Assembly: GCA_000741495.1 (NCBI GenBank)
Contig: JGZV01000012.1
Location: forward strand, 1 to 64,000
Direction: 5' to 3'
DNA from: Bifidobacterium thermophilum
GTDB lineage: Bacteria; Actinomycetota; Actinomycetes; Actinomycetales; Bifidobacteriaceae
Length of the DNA: 64,000 nucleotides
Shown: positions 44,378-56,709 of the stretch, piece by piece
How the letters are laid out: the number at the start of each line of letters is the position of its first letter
Position numbering within the stretch: position 1 is the first letter of the stretch
Notes under the pieces: generated by a model
What the model was told of the DNA's origin: nothing
The model's database searches: none
The model's input: only the letters and a program-made list of their open reading frames with translations
Program-made: the position numbers and the translations under genes

Positions 44378-44405
44378 GCTTGTGTGGGGATTCGCTCACA
44401 CAAGC
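44378..44405. repeat. Hairpin repeat family B, distant copy
   Basis: GCTTGTGTG (44378-44386) pairs with CACACAAGC (44397-44405); the inner GGGATTCGCT resembles the copies at 34481-34576. Confidence 0.6.
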
Positions 44406-44498
44406 ACCGATGCCGGGCATAACGGGCCCGACATTACGGTCTGTCCGTCCCGCCCGGTCATATTTCAGCCGACATCAAACACATATCAGGTCAACGGG

Positions 44499-44504
44499 GA
44501 TAAT
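44499..44504 (+). promoter_or_regulatory. Putative -10 box, leaderless metA
   Basis: GATAAT, 6 nt before ATG 44511; no Shine-Dalgarno sequence. Confidence 0.45.
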
Positions 44505-44510
44505 GGAACC

Positions 44511-45623
44511 ATGCCTATCAAGATTCCAAGCGGCCTGCCCGCACGTGCCATCCTTGACTCCGAGCGCATTTTCGCGCTGGAGAAACCCGAAGCTGAGCGC
44601 CAGCGCGTGCGCCCGCTGCGCCTGGTGATCTTGAATCTCATGCCGAAGAAGATTGAAACCGAGACCCAACTGTTGCGACTGATTTCGAAGTCCCCGCTGC
44701 AGGTCGAGGTCGATTTCATGAAAACCTCAACCCACGAGTCCAAGCATGTCAGCGCCGACCATCTGGTCAAGTTCTACGAGAACCTGGACGCGTTCCGCGA
44801 CAATTATTATGACGGTTTCGTAGTCACCGGAGCGCCGGTGGAGCATCTGGACTTCGAACAGGTTGATTACTGGGATGAGTTCAAAGAGATTCTTGACTGG
44901 GCCGGTTCGCACGTGTTCTCGACGATGTACCTGTGCTGGGGCGCGATGGGCGCCTTGCATTATCGGTACGGTGTACGCAAGCATTTGCTGCCGCAAAAGC
45001 TGTTCGGCGTCTACCCGCAATATCTGCAGGACGAATACTGCTTCCTGACCAACGGGTTCGACGAGATCGCGTTGCAACCGCATTCCCGTCTTGCAGGCGT
45101 GGATGAGGATGATATCGCGGCGAATCCTGATTTGCAGGTGCTCACGTGGGGGCCTGAGTCCGGCCCAGGCCTGATTGCGACACGCGACTTTTCTGAAGTG
45201 TTCGCGCTGGGCCATTGGGAGTACGGCAAGATGACGCTTGCTGAGGAATACGAGCGTGATATGGCCAAGGGGTTGACCAACGTACCGTTCCCGGAAAACT
45301 ATTTCCCGCATGACAATCCCAAGCTCGAACCGCTGTTCAGCTGGCGTGCACACGCGAACCTGCTGTGGCGCAACTGGCTGAACTGGGTGTATCAGACCAC
45401 GCCGTACGATTTGCGTGAGGTTCCGCAATTGCGCGCCGAAAAGCGCTTGGGGACGGACCGTTCAATCCGCCATGCGCCGGGAGCCCCGAGGCATGACGGC
45501 TATGCTCCGTTGCTCGGTGATGGCTATGGTTTGGTCGTGGATAATTATGCTCAGGACGAACGCGTGCGTAACGCCCGCCTCCCTGAGCTGGCTGGGCCTG
45601 CGGGAAACAGCCTTGACGCCTGA
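44511..45623 (+). CDS. metA: Homoserine O-acyltransferase MetA (acetyl-CoA type predicted)
   Basis: 370 residues. First step of methionine synthesis from homoserine. The catalytic residues fall at the classic E. coli numbers: Cys142 (YLCWGAMGALHYRYG), His235 and Glu237 (GHWEYG). Residue 111 is Glu (TGAPVEHLDF), which in this family goes with acetyl-CoA use, whereas Gly gives succinyl-CoA; so the product is likely O-acetylhomoserine. The C-terminus has about 55 extra residues, basic then acidic. No ribosome binding site; GATAAT is 6 nt upstream. No SAM riboswitch is seen in the leader. Confidence 0.94.
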   Translation: MPIKIPSGLPARAILDSERIFALEKPEAERQRVRPLRLVILNLMPKKIETETQLLRLISKSPLQVEVDFMKTSTHESKHVSADHLVKFYENLDAFRDNYYDGFVVTGAPVEHLDFEQVDYWDEFKEILDWAGSHVFSTMYLCWGAMGALHYRYGVRKHLLPQKLFGVYPQYLQDEYCFLTNGFDEIALQPHSRLAGVDEDDIAANPDLQVLTWGPESGPGLIATRDFSEVFALGHWEYGKMTLAEEYERDMAKGLTNVPFPENYFPHDNPKLEPLFSWRAHANLLWRNWLNWVYQTTPYDLREVPQLRAEKRLGTDRSIRHAPGAPRHDGYAPLLGDGYGLVVDNYAQDERVRNARLPELAGPAGNSLDA

Positions 45624-45644
45624 CAATCTTCCGCGGGTGATTTG

Positions 45645-45684
45645 AAGTGCCGGACAATAGCATGATGACTACTGTTCGGCACTT
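45645..45684 (+). terminator. metA terminator
   Basis: AAGTGCCGGACAATAG pairs with CTACTGTTCGGCACTT (two G-T wobbles), 8-nt loop, then TTGTCATGTTTT. Confidence 0.8.
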
Positions 45685-45913
45685 TGTCATGTTTTACCTA
45701 GAAACGGTTCGAGATTGTGAAAGAAATGTCACCACGACACAGGAAAACGTCGTACAATCACCACGTAGCCGTTCGGAGTCGAAGGCAGGCGCCGACCCCG
45801 TCGGTGTCCGACCTCCTCGCCACGCCGTGCGCGTTTGTGCCGTAACCCGCTGGTCACATTCGCTCAGGGCGTTGGGCTAAACTGACAGCTGTTACGAGAA
45901 GTAGGAGGCGTAG

Positions 45914-46726
45914 ATGGTGTCACAAGTCAGCACGCAGCTCGTGCTTGCGGCCAAAGCGGGTCCTGAACTGCCTTCGGTCGACGATTTTCTTCCCGATCCG
46001 ATCCTGTTCCAGGGCACGCCGTTCGCCATTAACCGCATCATTCTCATCCGAATCGTTGCCACTATCGTGCTGTTGCTGGTGATGTGCATTACGGCGAAGC
46101 GTGCCAAACTCGTTCCTGGCCGTTGGCAGGGACTGATTGAGACGCTGCTCGAGTTCGTCCGCGACAATATCGTCTATCAGGTGATGGGTGAGGAACGCGG
46201 TCGCCGATATGTACCGATGATCACCACCCTGTTCTTCACGATTTTCGTGTTCAACCTGTGTGGCATCATTCCGGGCATGAACATGGCGGCGACCGCCACC
46301 GTGACCATGCCGCTGGTATTCGCACTATGGACGTTTGTCCAATACTGGATTGCCGCTTGCCGGGAGAAGGGTTTCCTTCAATATCTGCGCGGCGAGCTCA
46401 TGCCTCCGGGGGTTCCGTTGCCGATTGATATCATTCTCGGCCCGATCAACCTGCTTGAGGCGCTGATTATTCGTCCGTTCTCGCTGACCGTCCGTCTGTT
46501 CGCCAATATGATCGCAGGCCACCTGCTGGTCGCGACCTGCTTGGCGTTCACACAGTTCTATCTCATCGAGGCGTCGAACTGGGCTGTCAAGCCCGTCGGC
46601 GTGCTGTGGTTGCTGGGCGGTTTCGCGTTCGTGTGCTTCGAGATGTTCGTCGCGGCGCTTCAGGCGTACGTGTTCTCGATCCTCTCGACGGTGTACATCA
46701 ACCAGAGCTATCCGGAAGTCGAGTGA
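45914..46726 (+). CDS. atpB: ATP synthase F0 subunit a
   Basis: 270 residues, integral membrane, 5-6 helices. The essential Arg lies in the LIIRPFSLTVRLFANMIAGH helix. It forms the proton half-channels against the c-ring. GTAGGAGGCG is 3-10 nt before ATG 45914. First gene of the complete atpBEFHAGDC operon; TAAACT at 45878-45883 may be its -10. In bifidobacteria, which ferment, this enzyme mainly works as a proton-exporting ATPase for pH homeostasis. Confidence 0.97.
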   Translation: MVSQVSTQLVLAAKAGPELPSVDDFLPDPILFQGTPFAINRIILIRIVATIVLLLVMCITAKRAKLVPGRWQGLIETLLEFVRDNIVYQVMGEERGRRYVPMITTLFFTIFVFNLCGIIPGMNMAATATVTMPLVFALWTFVQYWIAACREKGFLQYLRGELMPPGVPLPIDIILGPINLLEALIIRPFSLTVRLFANMIAGHLLVATCLAFTQFYLIEASNWAVKPVGVLWLLGGFAFVCFEMFVAALQAYVFSILSTVYINQSYPEVE

Positions 46727-46845
46727 TCGACATGCGTGGCGCGCCATACGTGTCACGTGACGGATCGCAGCGGTGCCAGACGCGACCGCCCATAGCGGCC
46801 GTGTCTGCCCGGCATCGTGATGAACGATGCGCCATAATTGAATGA

Positions 46846-47178
<333 letters not shown>

Positions 47179-47238
47179 TTCGGCCTGATAGGACGAATCG
47201 CCATCAAGTAGAAACCCGAGCAGGAAAGGAGAACACCC

Positions 47239-47766
47239 ATGCCACTGGCAGAGAAAAACGGTATTGCACTGTTTTTGCCTGAAACGTATGACATCGTGTG
47301 GTCATTGGTCATTCTCGTCGTCATCGCGGTCTGCTTCTACAAGTACATCATGCCGAAGTTCCAAGCTGTCTTCGACGCCCGTGCGGCCAAGATCGAAGGT
47401 CGTATGGCAGATGCCGAGAAGGCGCAGAAAGCCGCCGACGAGGCGAAGAAGAAGTATGAGGATCAGCTCAGCCAGGCTCGTGTCGAGGCTTCCAAGATTC
47501 GGGACGACGCCCGCGCCGAAGCATCCCATATCATCGCCGACGCACGGTCGCGTGCTGAAAGCGATGCCGCTCAGATCACCGAAAACGCACAACGTTCGAT
47601 CGAATCCCAGCACAAGCAGGCTCTGGTGAGCCTTAAGGGTGAGGTCGGCACGTTGGCCACGGCTCTGGCAGGCAAGATTCTCGGATCCGAGTTGAGTTCA
47701 AGCGCCACCCAAACGCAGATGCTCGACAAGATGATCGACGAGATGGATGCAGACAGCACCAAGTAA
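47239..47766 (+). CDS. atpF: ATP synthase F0 subunit b
   Basis: 175 residues. One N-terminal TM helix (IVWSLVILVVIAVCFYKYIMP) followed by a long charged coiled coil (DAEKAQKAADEAKKKYEDQL onward) that forms the peripheral stalk. GGAAAGGAGAA precedes the ATG. It lies between atpE and atpH. Confidence 0.95.
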   Translation: MPLAEKNGIALFLPETYDIVWSLVILVVIAVCFYKYIMPKFQAVFDARAAKIEGRMADAEKAQKAADEAKKKYEDQLSQARVEASKIRDDARAEASHIIADARSRAESDAAQITENAQRSIESQHKQALVSLKGEVGTLATALAGKILGSELSSSATQTQMLDKMIDEMDADSTK

Positions 47767-47785
47767 GCGAAGGAAGTGAGATCCC

Positions 47786-48613
47786 ATGCGAGGAGAGGCA
47801 TCACGCATCGCAGACCGCGTCTCGCGTGACTCGCTGGCGCCGAAACTCAAGGCGACCGGTGAGGATGCCTGGCGTGTTGGCAACGAGCTGTTCACGTTCA
47901 CGGACCTGCTCGACCACAATGTCCAGGTCGAACGCGCGCTGACCGACCCCGCACGTCCCGCTACCGACAAGACCGCCATGGTGCACACGCTGCTTGCCGA
48001 CAACGCACATCCGATGACCGTCGAGATTCTTGACGATTTGGTGCAGCGGCGGTGGAGCAAGCCGCGTGATATCGCGAACGCTGTCGAAGACTTCGGTGTG
48101 GACGCGATGATGTACTATGCGGACGCGACCGGAACCACTATGACGGTTTCCGTTGAGCTGGCCGAGCTTCATTCGGCGCTGCTCAACATGCCGGTGGTTC
48201 GTACGCGCCTGTATGACGAGCATTCTTCGGCTCAAGCCCGTGTGACATTGCTGCATGAGGTGCTCTCTGGCAACCAGGTCAGCAAGGTCACCATGCGTTT
48301 GGCTGAACACGCCACGGAGAATCCGCGTCGCCGTAGGTATCTGGCCACCATCCAGTGGCTGATCAACAAGCTGTCGCGCCACATGGGCGAGTCGATGGTC
48401 ACCGTGACCACCGCGGCCCCGCTGTCGGACGAGCAGATCGACCGGTTGACGAAGATTTACACGAAGCGCACCGGTCACGCTGTGCACATCAACTCGGTCG
48501 TCGATCCGACGGTATTGGGTGGCATGCGTGTGCAGATCGGTCATGAGGTCAACGACAACACGGTGATCGCCCAGCTGAACAAGCTCAAGCGCAGCGTGCA
48601 GGTCACGGCCTGA
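47786..48613 (+). CDS. atpH: ATP synthase F1 subunit delta
   Basis: 275 residues, longer than the proteobacterial form (about 177) but normal for actinobacteria. The OSCP fold covers about 95-275, with the C-terminal motif RTGHAVHINSVVDPTVLGGMRVQIG typical (in parts). It links the stalk to the top of F1. GAAGGAAGTGAG precedes ATG 47786, 19 bases after atpF. Confidence 0.94.
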   Translation: MRGEASRIADRVSRDSLAPKLKATGEDAWRVGNELFTFTDLLDHNVQVERALTDPARPATDKTAMVHTLLADNAHPMTVEILDDLVQRRWSKPRDIANAVEDFGVDAMMYYADATGTTMTVSVELAELHSALLNMPVVRTRLYDEHSSAQARVTLLHEVLSGNQVSKVTMRLAEHATENPRRRRYLATIQWLINKLSRHMGESMVTVTTAAPLSDEQIDRLTKIYTKRTGHAVHINSVVDPTVLGGMRVQIGHEVNDNTVIAQLNKLKRSVQVTA

Positions 48614-48701
48614 CCCACGGGGCAGGATGCCTGGAAACGAGTCGGTTCCGCGCCATACGGCGTGCATAGACTTACATGAAGACAAACAATAAGGAGTGAT
48701 C

Positions 48702-50330
48702 ATGGCAGAACTTACCATTGATCCCGCCGCGGTACGCAAGGCGCTCGACGATTTCGTCGAGTCCTACAAGCCGTCTGACAACCCGACCCAGGAGGTCGGC
48801 TATGTCGCGACTTGTGGTGACGGCATTGCGCATGTGACGGGACTGCCTGGTTGCATGGCCAATGAGTTGCTGACCTTCGAGGACGGCACGCTTGGTCTGG
48901 CGTTCAACCTTGACGCCCGCGAAATCGGTGTGGTCATCCTCGGTGACTTCGCCGGCATCGAGGAAGGTCAGGAAGTCCGCCGTACCGGCGAAGTGTTGTC
49001 CGTGCCGGTTGGCGACGGATATCTTGGCCGTGTAGTCAACCCGCTGGGCCAGCCCATCGATGGCCTGGGCGAGATCAAGAGCGAAGGCCGTCGTATTCTC
49101 GAGGCGCAGGCCCCGGACGTGATGCACCGTCATCCGGTCGACGAGCCGCTGTCCACCGGTCTTAAGGCCATCGACGCGATGACCCCGATCGGCCGCGGCC
49201 AGCGTCAGCTGATCATCGGCGACCGCCAGACCGGCAAGACCGCCATCGCGATCGATACCATCATCAATCAGAAGGACAATTGGAAGTCCGGAGACCCGAA
49301 GAAGCAGGTGCGCTGCATCTACGTGGCTGTCGGCCAGAAGGGGTCCACCATCGCCTCCGTGCGTCAGAGCCTCGAAGAGGCTGGCGCCATGGAGTACACG
49401 ACCATCGTGGCGTCCCCGGCATCCGATTCCGCTGGTTTCAAGTACATTGCGCCGTACACGGGTTCCGCGATCGGCCAGCATTGGATGTATCACGGCAAGC
49501 ATGTGCTCATCGTGTTTGATGATCTGTCCAAGCAGGCTGAAGCCTACCGAGCGATTTCGCTGCTGCTTCGCCGCCCGCCGGGGCGTGAAGCCTACCCGGG
49601 CGATGTGTTCTACCTGCACTCCCGCCTGCTGGAACGCTGCGCCAAGCTGTCCGACGACTTGGGTGGCGGCTCGATGACCGGTCTGCCGATCGTCGAAACC
49701 AAGGCGAACGACGTGTCGGCCTACATTCCGACCAACGTGATTTCCATCACCGACGGTCAGATCTTCTTGCAGTCCGACCTGTTCAACGCAGGCCAGCGCC
49801 CGGCAGTCGATGTCGGTATTTCCGTGTCCCGCGTCGGTGGCGCCGCACAGACGAAGGCCTTGAAGAAGGTCTCCGGCACGCTGAAGATTTCGCTCGCCCA
49901 GTACAAGTCGCTCGAATCCTTCGCAATGTTCGCATCCGATTTGGATGCCGCTTCGAAGGCGCAGCTGACTCGTGGTGCGCGTCTGACCGAGCTGCTCAAG
50001 CAGCCGCAGATGTCACCGTACTCGATGGAGCAGGAAGTCGTCTCGATTTGGGCCGGCACCCACGGCAAGTTCGATGACCTCGATCTTGGTGACGTGCTCC
50101 CGTTCGAGAAGGACATGCTTGACTATGTCGCGCACAACACGGACATCCTGACGACCATTCGTGACACCGGCGATTTCACCGCTGACACGGAGAAGGCGCT
50201 CGACAAGGCGGTTGATGACTTCCGCGCCACGTACGTGACGAAGGCAGGCAAGCCGCTGATCGAGAAGAAGCCGTCCGCCAAGACCGCAACCCCGGTCGAG
50301 CAGGAAAAGATCGTCGCGGGGGAGAAGTGA
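48702..50330 (+). CDS. atpA: ATP synthase F1 subunit alpha
   Basis: 542 residues. The regulatory nucleotide site has Walker [33 protein letters not shown] and the [14 protein letters not shown] block with the arginine finger are intact. AAGGAGTGATC precedes ATG 48702. The C-terminal about 30 residues are a Lys/Glu-rich extension. The stop is 3 bases before atpG. Confidence 0.97.
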   Translation: MAELTIDPAAVRKALDDFVESYKPSDNPTQEVGYVATCGDGIAHVTGLPGCMANELLTFEDGTLGLAFNLDAREIGVVILGDFAGIEEGQEVRRTGEVLSVPVGDGYLGRVVNPLGQPIDGLGEIKSEGRRILEAQAPDVMHRHPVDEPLSTGLKAIDAMTPIGRGQRQLIIGDRQTGKTAIAIDTIINQKDNWKSGDPKKQVRCIYVAVGQKGSTIASVRQSLEEAGAMEYTTIVASPASDSAGFKYIAPYTGSAIGQHWMYHGKHVLIVFDDLSKQAEAYRAISLLLRRPPGREAYPGDVFYLHSRLLERCAKLSDDLGGGSMTGLPIVETKANDVSAYIPTNVISITDGQIFLQSDLFNAGQRPAVDVGISVSRVGGAAQTKALKKVSGTLKISLAQYKSLESFAMFASDLDAASKAQLTRGARLTELLKQPQMSPYSMEQEVVSIWAGTHGKFDDLDLGDVLPFEKDMLDYVAHNTDILTTIRDTGDFTADTEKALDKAVDDFRATYVTKAGKPLIEKKPSAKTATPVEQEKIVAGEK

Positions 50331-50333
50331 TCC

Positions 50334-52746
<2,413 letters not shown>

Positions 52747-52747
<1 letters not shown>

Positions 52748-53061
52748 TGGCGGGCGCAACCATGCAGGTGAACATCGTCGCGGCGGACCGCCCCCTGTGG
52801 TCCGGCACGGCGAAGTCCGTCACCATCCCCGCATCCGAAGGCGGGATGGGTATTCTGCCGAACCACGAGCCGGTACTCACCGTCATCAAGGACGGTACGG
52901 TCGCGGTGGTGGACCCTGATGGTGTACGGCATTCCTTCGATGTCACCGACGGATTCATCTCCTTCGACTCGAACAAACTCACCGTTGCGGTTGAGCGCGG
53001 GCATGACGTGGTCAAGACTTCCGGGCCTGGCGCGGCAGACGCGCCGGAAACCGGAAACTGA
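52747..53061 (+). CDS. atpC: ATP synthase F1 subunit epsilon
   Basis: 104 residues with the N-terminal beta barrel (MQVNIVAADRPLWSGTAKSV, IPASEGGMGILPNHEPVLT). The C-terminal helical hairpin that inhibits ATP hydrolysis in other bacteria is missing; the protein ends in a short Gly/Ala tail. That is also known in some actinobacteria. Last gene of the operon, followed by a 16-bp terminator. Confidence 0.95.
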
Positions 53062-53079
53062 CCGGCGTCGGGATTCTCC

Positions 53080-53132
53080 ATGGACGGGGCCGCGGCCGTC
53101 ACCTTCACGGGTGGCGCCGCGGCCCCGTCCAT
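53080..53132 (+). terminator. atp operon terminator
   Basis: ATGGACGGGGCCGCGG (53080-53095) is an exact complement of 53117-53132; TGTCTT follows. Confidence 0.9.
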
Positions 53133-53199
53133 TGTCTTGTGCTGCCGTCCGTGGCGGCTCCCGTTTCGCCGACAGGACATGTCATCGGGGCATGCCTGT

Positions 53200-53205
53200 T
53201 AGGCT
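53200..53205 (+). promoter_or_regulatory. Putative -10 box of leaderless nucS
   Basis: TAGGCT, 7 nt before GTG 53213. Confidence 0.55.
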
Positions 53206-53212
53206 GTCGGTT

Positions 53213-53917
53213 GTGAGAATTATTGTGGCGGATTGCAGTGCACAGTATTCGGGACGGCTCAACGCGTCGCTTCCCCTGGCCAAACGCGTACTGCTGGTGA
53301 AAGCGGATAACAGTGTGCTGATTTTTTCGGAACTCGGCTCGTACAAGCCGTTGAACTGGATGGCGGCACCATGTACGATCAGGCAGATCGACCCGCCTGA
53401 TGCCGACGACGACCCGGGTACCCCGGTTCCTGAACGCGTATTGCGTGTGTGCGCGGAGAAAAGCGATGACGTGCTGGAGATCACGTTGCAGCATATCTAC
53501 GCTGACCATACGTACGATTTGGGCGAAGATCCCGGCCTGGTCAAGGACGGGGTCGAGGACCACCTGCAACGGTATCTGGCCGAACAGATCGAGCGGATCG
53601 GGGAGGGGGCCAAGCTGGTCCGTCGCGAATACCCGACCGCCATCGGGCCGGTCGATATCATGGCGGTCGACGGCGAGGGCACGCATGTGGCGATCGAAAT
53701 CAAGCGTCATGGTGGCATCGACGGGGTCGAGCAGCTGACGCGCTACTGCAAGCTGCTCAACCGTGACCCGCTGATCGCCCCGGTCCGTGGCATCTTCGCC
53801 GCGCAGACCATCACTCCACAAGCCCGCACGCTCGCCCATGAGCGTGGTTTCGAATGCCTGATTTTGGATTATGACGATATGAAGGGCCAGGAAGACGGGA
53901 CTCTGCGTCTCTTCTAA
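53213..53917 (+). CDS. nucS: Mismatch endonuclease NucS/EndoMS
   Basis: 234 residues. NucS performs the non-MutS mismatch repair of actinobacteria, cutting both strands at mismatches. The RecB-like nuclease site is complete: Asp in GPVDIMAVD and Glu-x-Lys in HVAIEIKRHGG; then Gln in GVEQLTRYCKLLNRD. The N-terminal dimer domain begins RIIVADCSAQYSGRLNA and has SYKPLNWM. GTG 53213 is chosen by homologue starts and by a TAGGCT -10 located 7 nt upstream (leaderless); ATG 53192 is the alternative. It follows the atp operon, its usual place. Confidence 0.95.
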   Translation: MRIIVADCSAQYSGRLNASLPLAKRVLLVKADNSVLIFSELGSYKPLNWMAAPCTIRQIDPPDADDDPGTPVPERVLRVCAEKSDDVLEITLQHIYADHTYDLGEDPGLVKDGVEDHLQRYLAEQIERIGEGAKLVRREYPTAIGPVDIMAVDGEGTHVAIEIKRHGGIDGVEQLTRYCKLLNRDPLIAPVRGIFAAQTITPQARTLAHERGFECLILDYDDMKGQEDGTLRLF

Positions 53918-53926
53918 GCCCCCCCA

Positions 53927-53980
53927 TATATACCAACTGGTTACGCTGAGTGGTCGCTCAACGTAACCAGTTGGTATATA
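53927..53980 (+). terminator. nucS terminator
   Basis: TATATACCAACTGGTTACG (53927-53945) pairs exactly with 53962-53980, 19 bp; an inner TGAG/CTCA adds to the stem. Probably serves the convergent FKBP gene as well. Confidence 0.85.
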
Positions 53981-54041
53981 AGGGTCGGTGGCGGCGCGCA
54001 ATGGTGTCACCGCCACCGCCAATCCTGCGGATCGCCGGCAA

Positions 54042-55052
54042 TCAGTAGGCGTAGAGGATATCGACCACGAAATACAGGGTCGAATTCGCCGGGATGGTCA
54101 CCTTACCGGTCGAGCTGTCGGTCTGATCGGTCGACCCGTACCCCAGATCAGGCGGGATGACGAGCAGCACCTGCGAGCCGATGGTCTGCCCGGTCAAGCC
54201 GTTCTTCCATCCGGTGATGACCTGGGACAGTGAGAATTGCGCTGACGATCCGCGATCCCACGAGGAGTCGAACTGGTGCAGGGTGCCGCTGCCGTCGGCA
54301 TACCAGCCGGTGTAATGCGCGTCGACGGTCTGCGTGGATTTCACGGCGGCGCCGTTGCCTTTGATCAGCGGCTGGACGACGAGCTTGCCGTCGGGCTTGT
54401 AGCCGTTGAGGTCAAGGGACGGCTTGCCGTTGCTGGCGAGCGTCACCTTCGGCAGGTTGGACGGGATGTCCGTGACCGCCGTGCCCGTGGCGCGGGTGAG
54501 GGCCTTCGCACGCGAGACGATGGTCATCACCATGAGGTACGACGTGCCCGACGAGTTCTGGTCGTTGACGCCGAAGGCGATGGTCGCGTTGACCTTCTGC
54601 CCCTTGAACACCTTGTAATAGGATTCGTTCGTTGAGCTCTTGCTGACGATGATGGAGCAATCCGGCGTGTTCTTCTCCCAGGTGCTCATGGTCTGGGAGC
54701 CGTCCTTCGCGTTATACACGATGCCTTGCGTGCACAGGCGGTCGCCTTCCTTCACGGTTGCGCCGTTGCCTTTCTGCAAGACGGCGTAGGTGTTGTTCTG
54801 CACGGTCATCGGGGTATGGAATTTCACTGTCGGCTTCTTACCGGGCTCGCCGGTCGCGGTGACGCCCGCGATCTGGTCCATGGTGGAGCCCGAGGAGCTG
54901 GAGCTTGCCGAGGATGAGGCTGAAGAAGAGGATGAGGCGGATGCCGACGAGTTGCCGGACCCGCATGCCGATACGCCGAGGCACAGGCTGGCGACGCATA
55001 CGATGGACAGCATGTGCGTCGTTGCATGACGGAGTCTTGGTGAGATATGCAT
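54042..55052 (-). CDS. FKBP-type peptidyl-prolyl isomerase lipoprotein
   Basis: 336 residues. The signal peptide ends in the lipobox LGVSAC (Cys about 28), so the mature protein is lipid-anchored outside the membrane. A Ser/Ala linker of about 25 residues follows, then an unassigned domain, and the FKBP domain at about 245-336 (VDAHYTGWYADGSGTLHQFD, FSLSQVITGWKNGLTG, VLLVIPPDLGYG). It should catalyse Xaa-Pro isomerisation during folding of exported proteins. ATG 55052 has no ribosome binding site, but minus-strand TACTGT lies 7 nt upstream. Confidence 0.9.
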   Translation of the reverse strand: MHISPRLRHATTHMLSIVCVASLCLGVSACGSGNSSASASSSSSASSSASSSSSGSTMDQIAGVTATGEPGKKPTVKFHTPMTVQNNTYAVLQKGNGATVKEGDRLCTQGIVYNAKDGSQTMSTWEKNTPDCSIIVSKSSTNESYYKVFKGQKVNATIAFGVNDQNSSGTSYLMVMTIVSRAKALTRATGTAVTDIPSNLPKVTLASNGKPSLDLNGYKPDGKLVVQPLIKGNGAAVKSTQTVDAHYTGWYADGSGTLHQFDSSWDRGSSAQFSLSQVITGWKNGLTGQTIGSQVLLVIPPDLGYGSTDQTDSSTGKVTIPANSTLYFVVDILYAY

Positions 55053-55059
55053 GGGTACC

Positions 55060-55065
55060 ACAGTA
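55060..55065 (-). promoter_or_regulatory. Putative -10 box, leaderless start
   Basis: Minus-strand TACTGT, 7 nt before ATG 55052. Confidence 0.45.
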
Positions 55066-55199
55066 GCCGTCGACCATGATAACGGCCGTGGTAACGGCCA
55101 TGGCAGGCCTGCCGGCTTGCCGGCGTATCGCCTTGCGGGCATGGTGCGGCGGGCGGGTGACGGTAAGCCCGTAGCGCAGGCGAAGTGTGGAGGTGCCTG

Positions 55200-55205
55200 T
55201 AGAAT
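55200..55205 (+). promoter_or_regulatory. Putative -10 box
   Basis: TAGAAT, 9 nt before ATG 55215; no Shine-Dalgarno sequence. Confidence 0.45.
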
Positions 55206-55214
55206 ACAGTGGTT

Positions 55215-56708
55215 ATGACGAAAACACGTGAAGCACACGAAGATCATGCCGTATTCGAGCGGCCGTCTCGTCATGCCAGGATCATGCGTGGTATCGTCGC
55301 ACCGGTATTCGGTTTGCTCGCCGTCGCGTGCATCGCATTCGGCGCGCTCAATGCCACGGTATGGCGTCCATCGAGTGAGATTGCCGCGTCAGCGGACGTG
55401 TCCGGCAGATATATGATGACCGACCCGGGAGTGCTGTCCATGGTAAGCAGCCGCTCCACACTGGTGGTACGCGACAACGGTTCAGCGAAAACCCGCGCCT
55501 GTGTCGCCTTGTCGACACGAAAAGACGCCGCAGGATGGCTGGCCGGCCACACGTACACCCGTATCACCGGCATGTCGGATTGGCAGACGCTGACGACGAG
55601 CCGTCAGAAGGCCTCAGGGACCGCAATACGGGATGACCAGTCGGTGACGTTTGAATCCTCGGATATGTGGCGGTCAGTCACATGCAGTGACGACGGGCAT
55701 GTGACCTTGCCGGCGACAACGGCAACCTCCGATGTCATCGCGTTGATTGATACCGGATCGGCCAAAGCGAAATCAACGGTGACCATCCATTGGGTGCGTG
55801 AACAGCTTCCGGATTTCGCGACCCCCCTGTATTTCATCGCCGGCCTGCTCGCCGTGATGACGGTGCTCTCCGCATCGGTATTCGCGATGCCGATCAGCAA
55901 GCGACGCAAGGGCGCCAGCGAACCCAAGCCGGTCGAGCCTGAAGAAATCACCATCGCTGAAGCATTCGCCGGCAGTTGGCGGCAGCTCAAACACAAGTTG
56001 GTGCCGCGCCGAAGCTCCAAGCCGCGCAGGCGCCATGCCGCCGGTACCCCTGTTGAAGAAACCGCAGCGTCGAACGCCGATGAGACGCATGATGCCGGCA
56101 CTCCGGTCGTCATCGACCCGCTGTCACGCAACCTGGTGGCCGACATCCAGCAGGAGCAACCGGCCGAACAACCGCAACCCGTAAGCGAACCGGAAGAACA
56201 CGCATCACCCGCATCCGCAGACCATACCGGGCATGATGCCGCCGAACCGGCGGACGACGCCGAGACAACCGGGAGCGACAATCCGCCGGCCGCCTATCAG
56301 CCTCGCCGTTACCCGCATCATGTGCGCCCTGAGCATCCCGGCGACCACGATCGGCAGGTATCCGCCGATGCCGCACATTCCTACGCTTCGCTCAACGAAA
56401 CATGGTATCCGGGCAGCGCCCAAAGCGTCCAAGCGGGTGCGCAACCCGCCGCCGCGGACACGCCAGGCGAGAACGACGAGCCCAAGCAGGCTGCCGAACC
56501 CCAACCCCAAGACGATGCGACCGCCAACCCCACGTCGTCGCAGTCCACCGGATTGCGCAGCGCTCGCACGCACGCTCCCGCACAGGTCAATGTCGAAGCG
56601 ACTTCGGTGATCGACCCCAAGGAACTGCAAGCGTATTTCGCACGATGGGCGGCACAGCAGGAACATGATGGGGCCGACGGCGGCGAACAGGAGAGCATCA
56701 AGGAGTAG
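55215..56708 (+). CDS. Two-TM envelope protein with long acidic/proline-rich tail
   Basis: 497 residues. TM1 is IVAPVFGLLAVACIAFGALNA (about 28-48); an outside domain of about 155 residues holds two Cys (RACVAL and SVTCSD) that could form a disulfide; TM2 is YFIAGLLAVMTVLSASVFAM (about 207-228). The remaining 265 residues are cytoplasmic and disordered, rich in Pro, Glu, Ala and Gln, ending in an Asp/Glu/Gln stretch. No family recognised. It is followed after 1 base by a lipoprotein gene, so the two products likely act together at the membrane. Leaderless start likely. Confidence 0.78.
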   Translation: MTKTREAHEDHAVFERPSRHARIMRGIVAPVFGLLAVACIAFGALNATVWRPSSEIAASADVSGRYMMTDPGVLSMVSSRSTLVVRDNGSAKTRACVALSTRKDAAGWLAGHTYTRITGMSDWQTLTTSRQKASGTAIRDDQSVTFESSDMWRSVTCSDDGHVTLPATTATSDVIALIDTGSAKAKSTVTIHWVREQLPDFATPLYFIAGLLAVMTVLSASVFAMPISKRRKGASEPKPVEPEEITIAEAFAGSWRQLKHKLVPRRSSKPRRRHAAGTPVEETAASNADETHDAGTPVVIDPLSRNLVADIQQEQPAEQPQPVSEPEEHASPASADHTGHDAAEPADDAETTGSDNPPAAYQPRRYPHHVRPEHPGDHDRQVSADAAHSYASLNETWYPGSAQSVQAGAQPAAADTPGENDEPKQAAEPQPQDDATANPTSSQSTGLRSARTHAPAQVNVEATSVIDPKELQAYFARWAAQQEHDGADGGEQESIKE

Positions 56709-56709
56709 C

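Noticed and set aside
44235..44510. SAM riboswitch before metA
   Set aside because: No SAM-I, II or IV core was recognised; the region holds a repeat hairpin and a leaderless-type -10.
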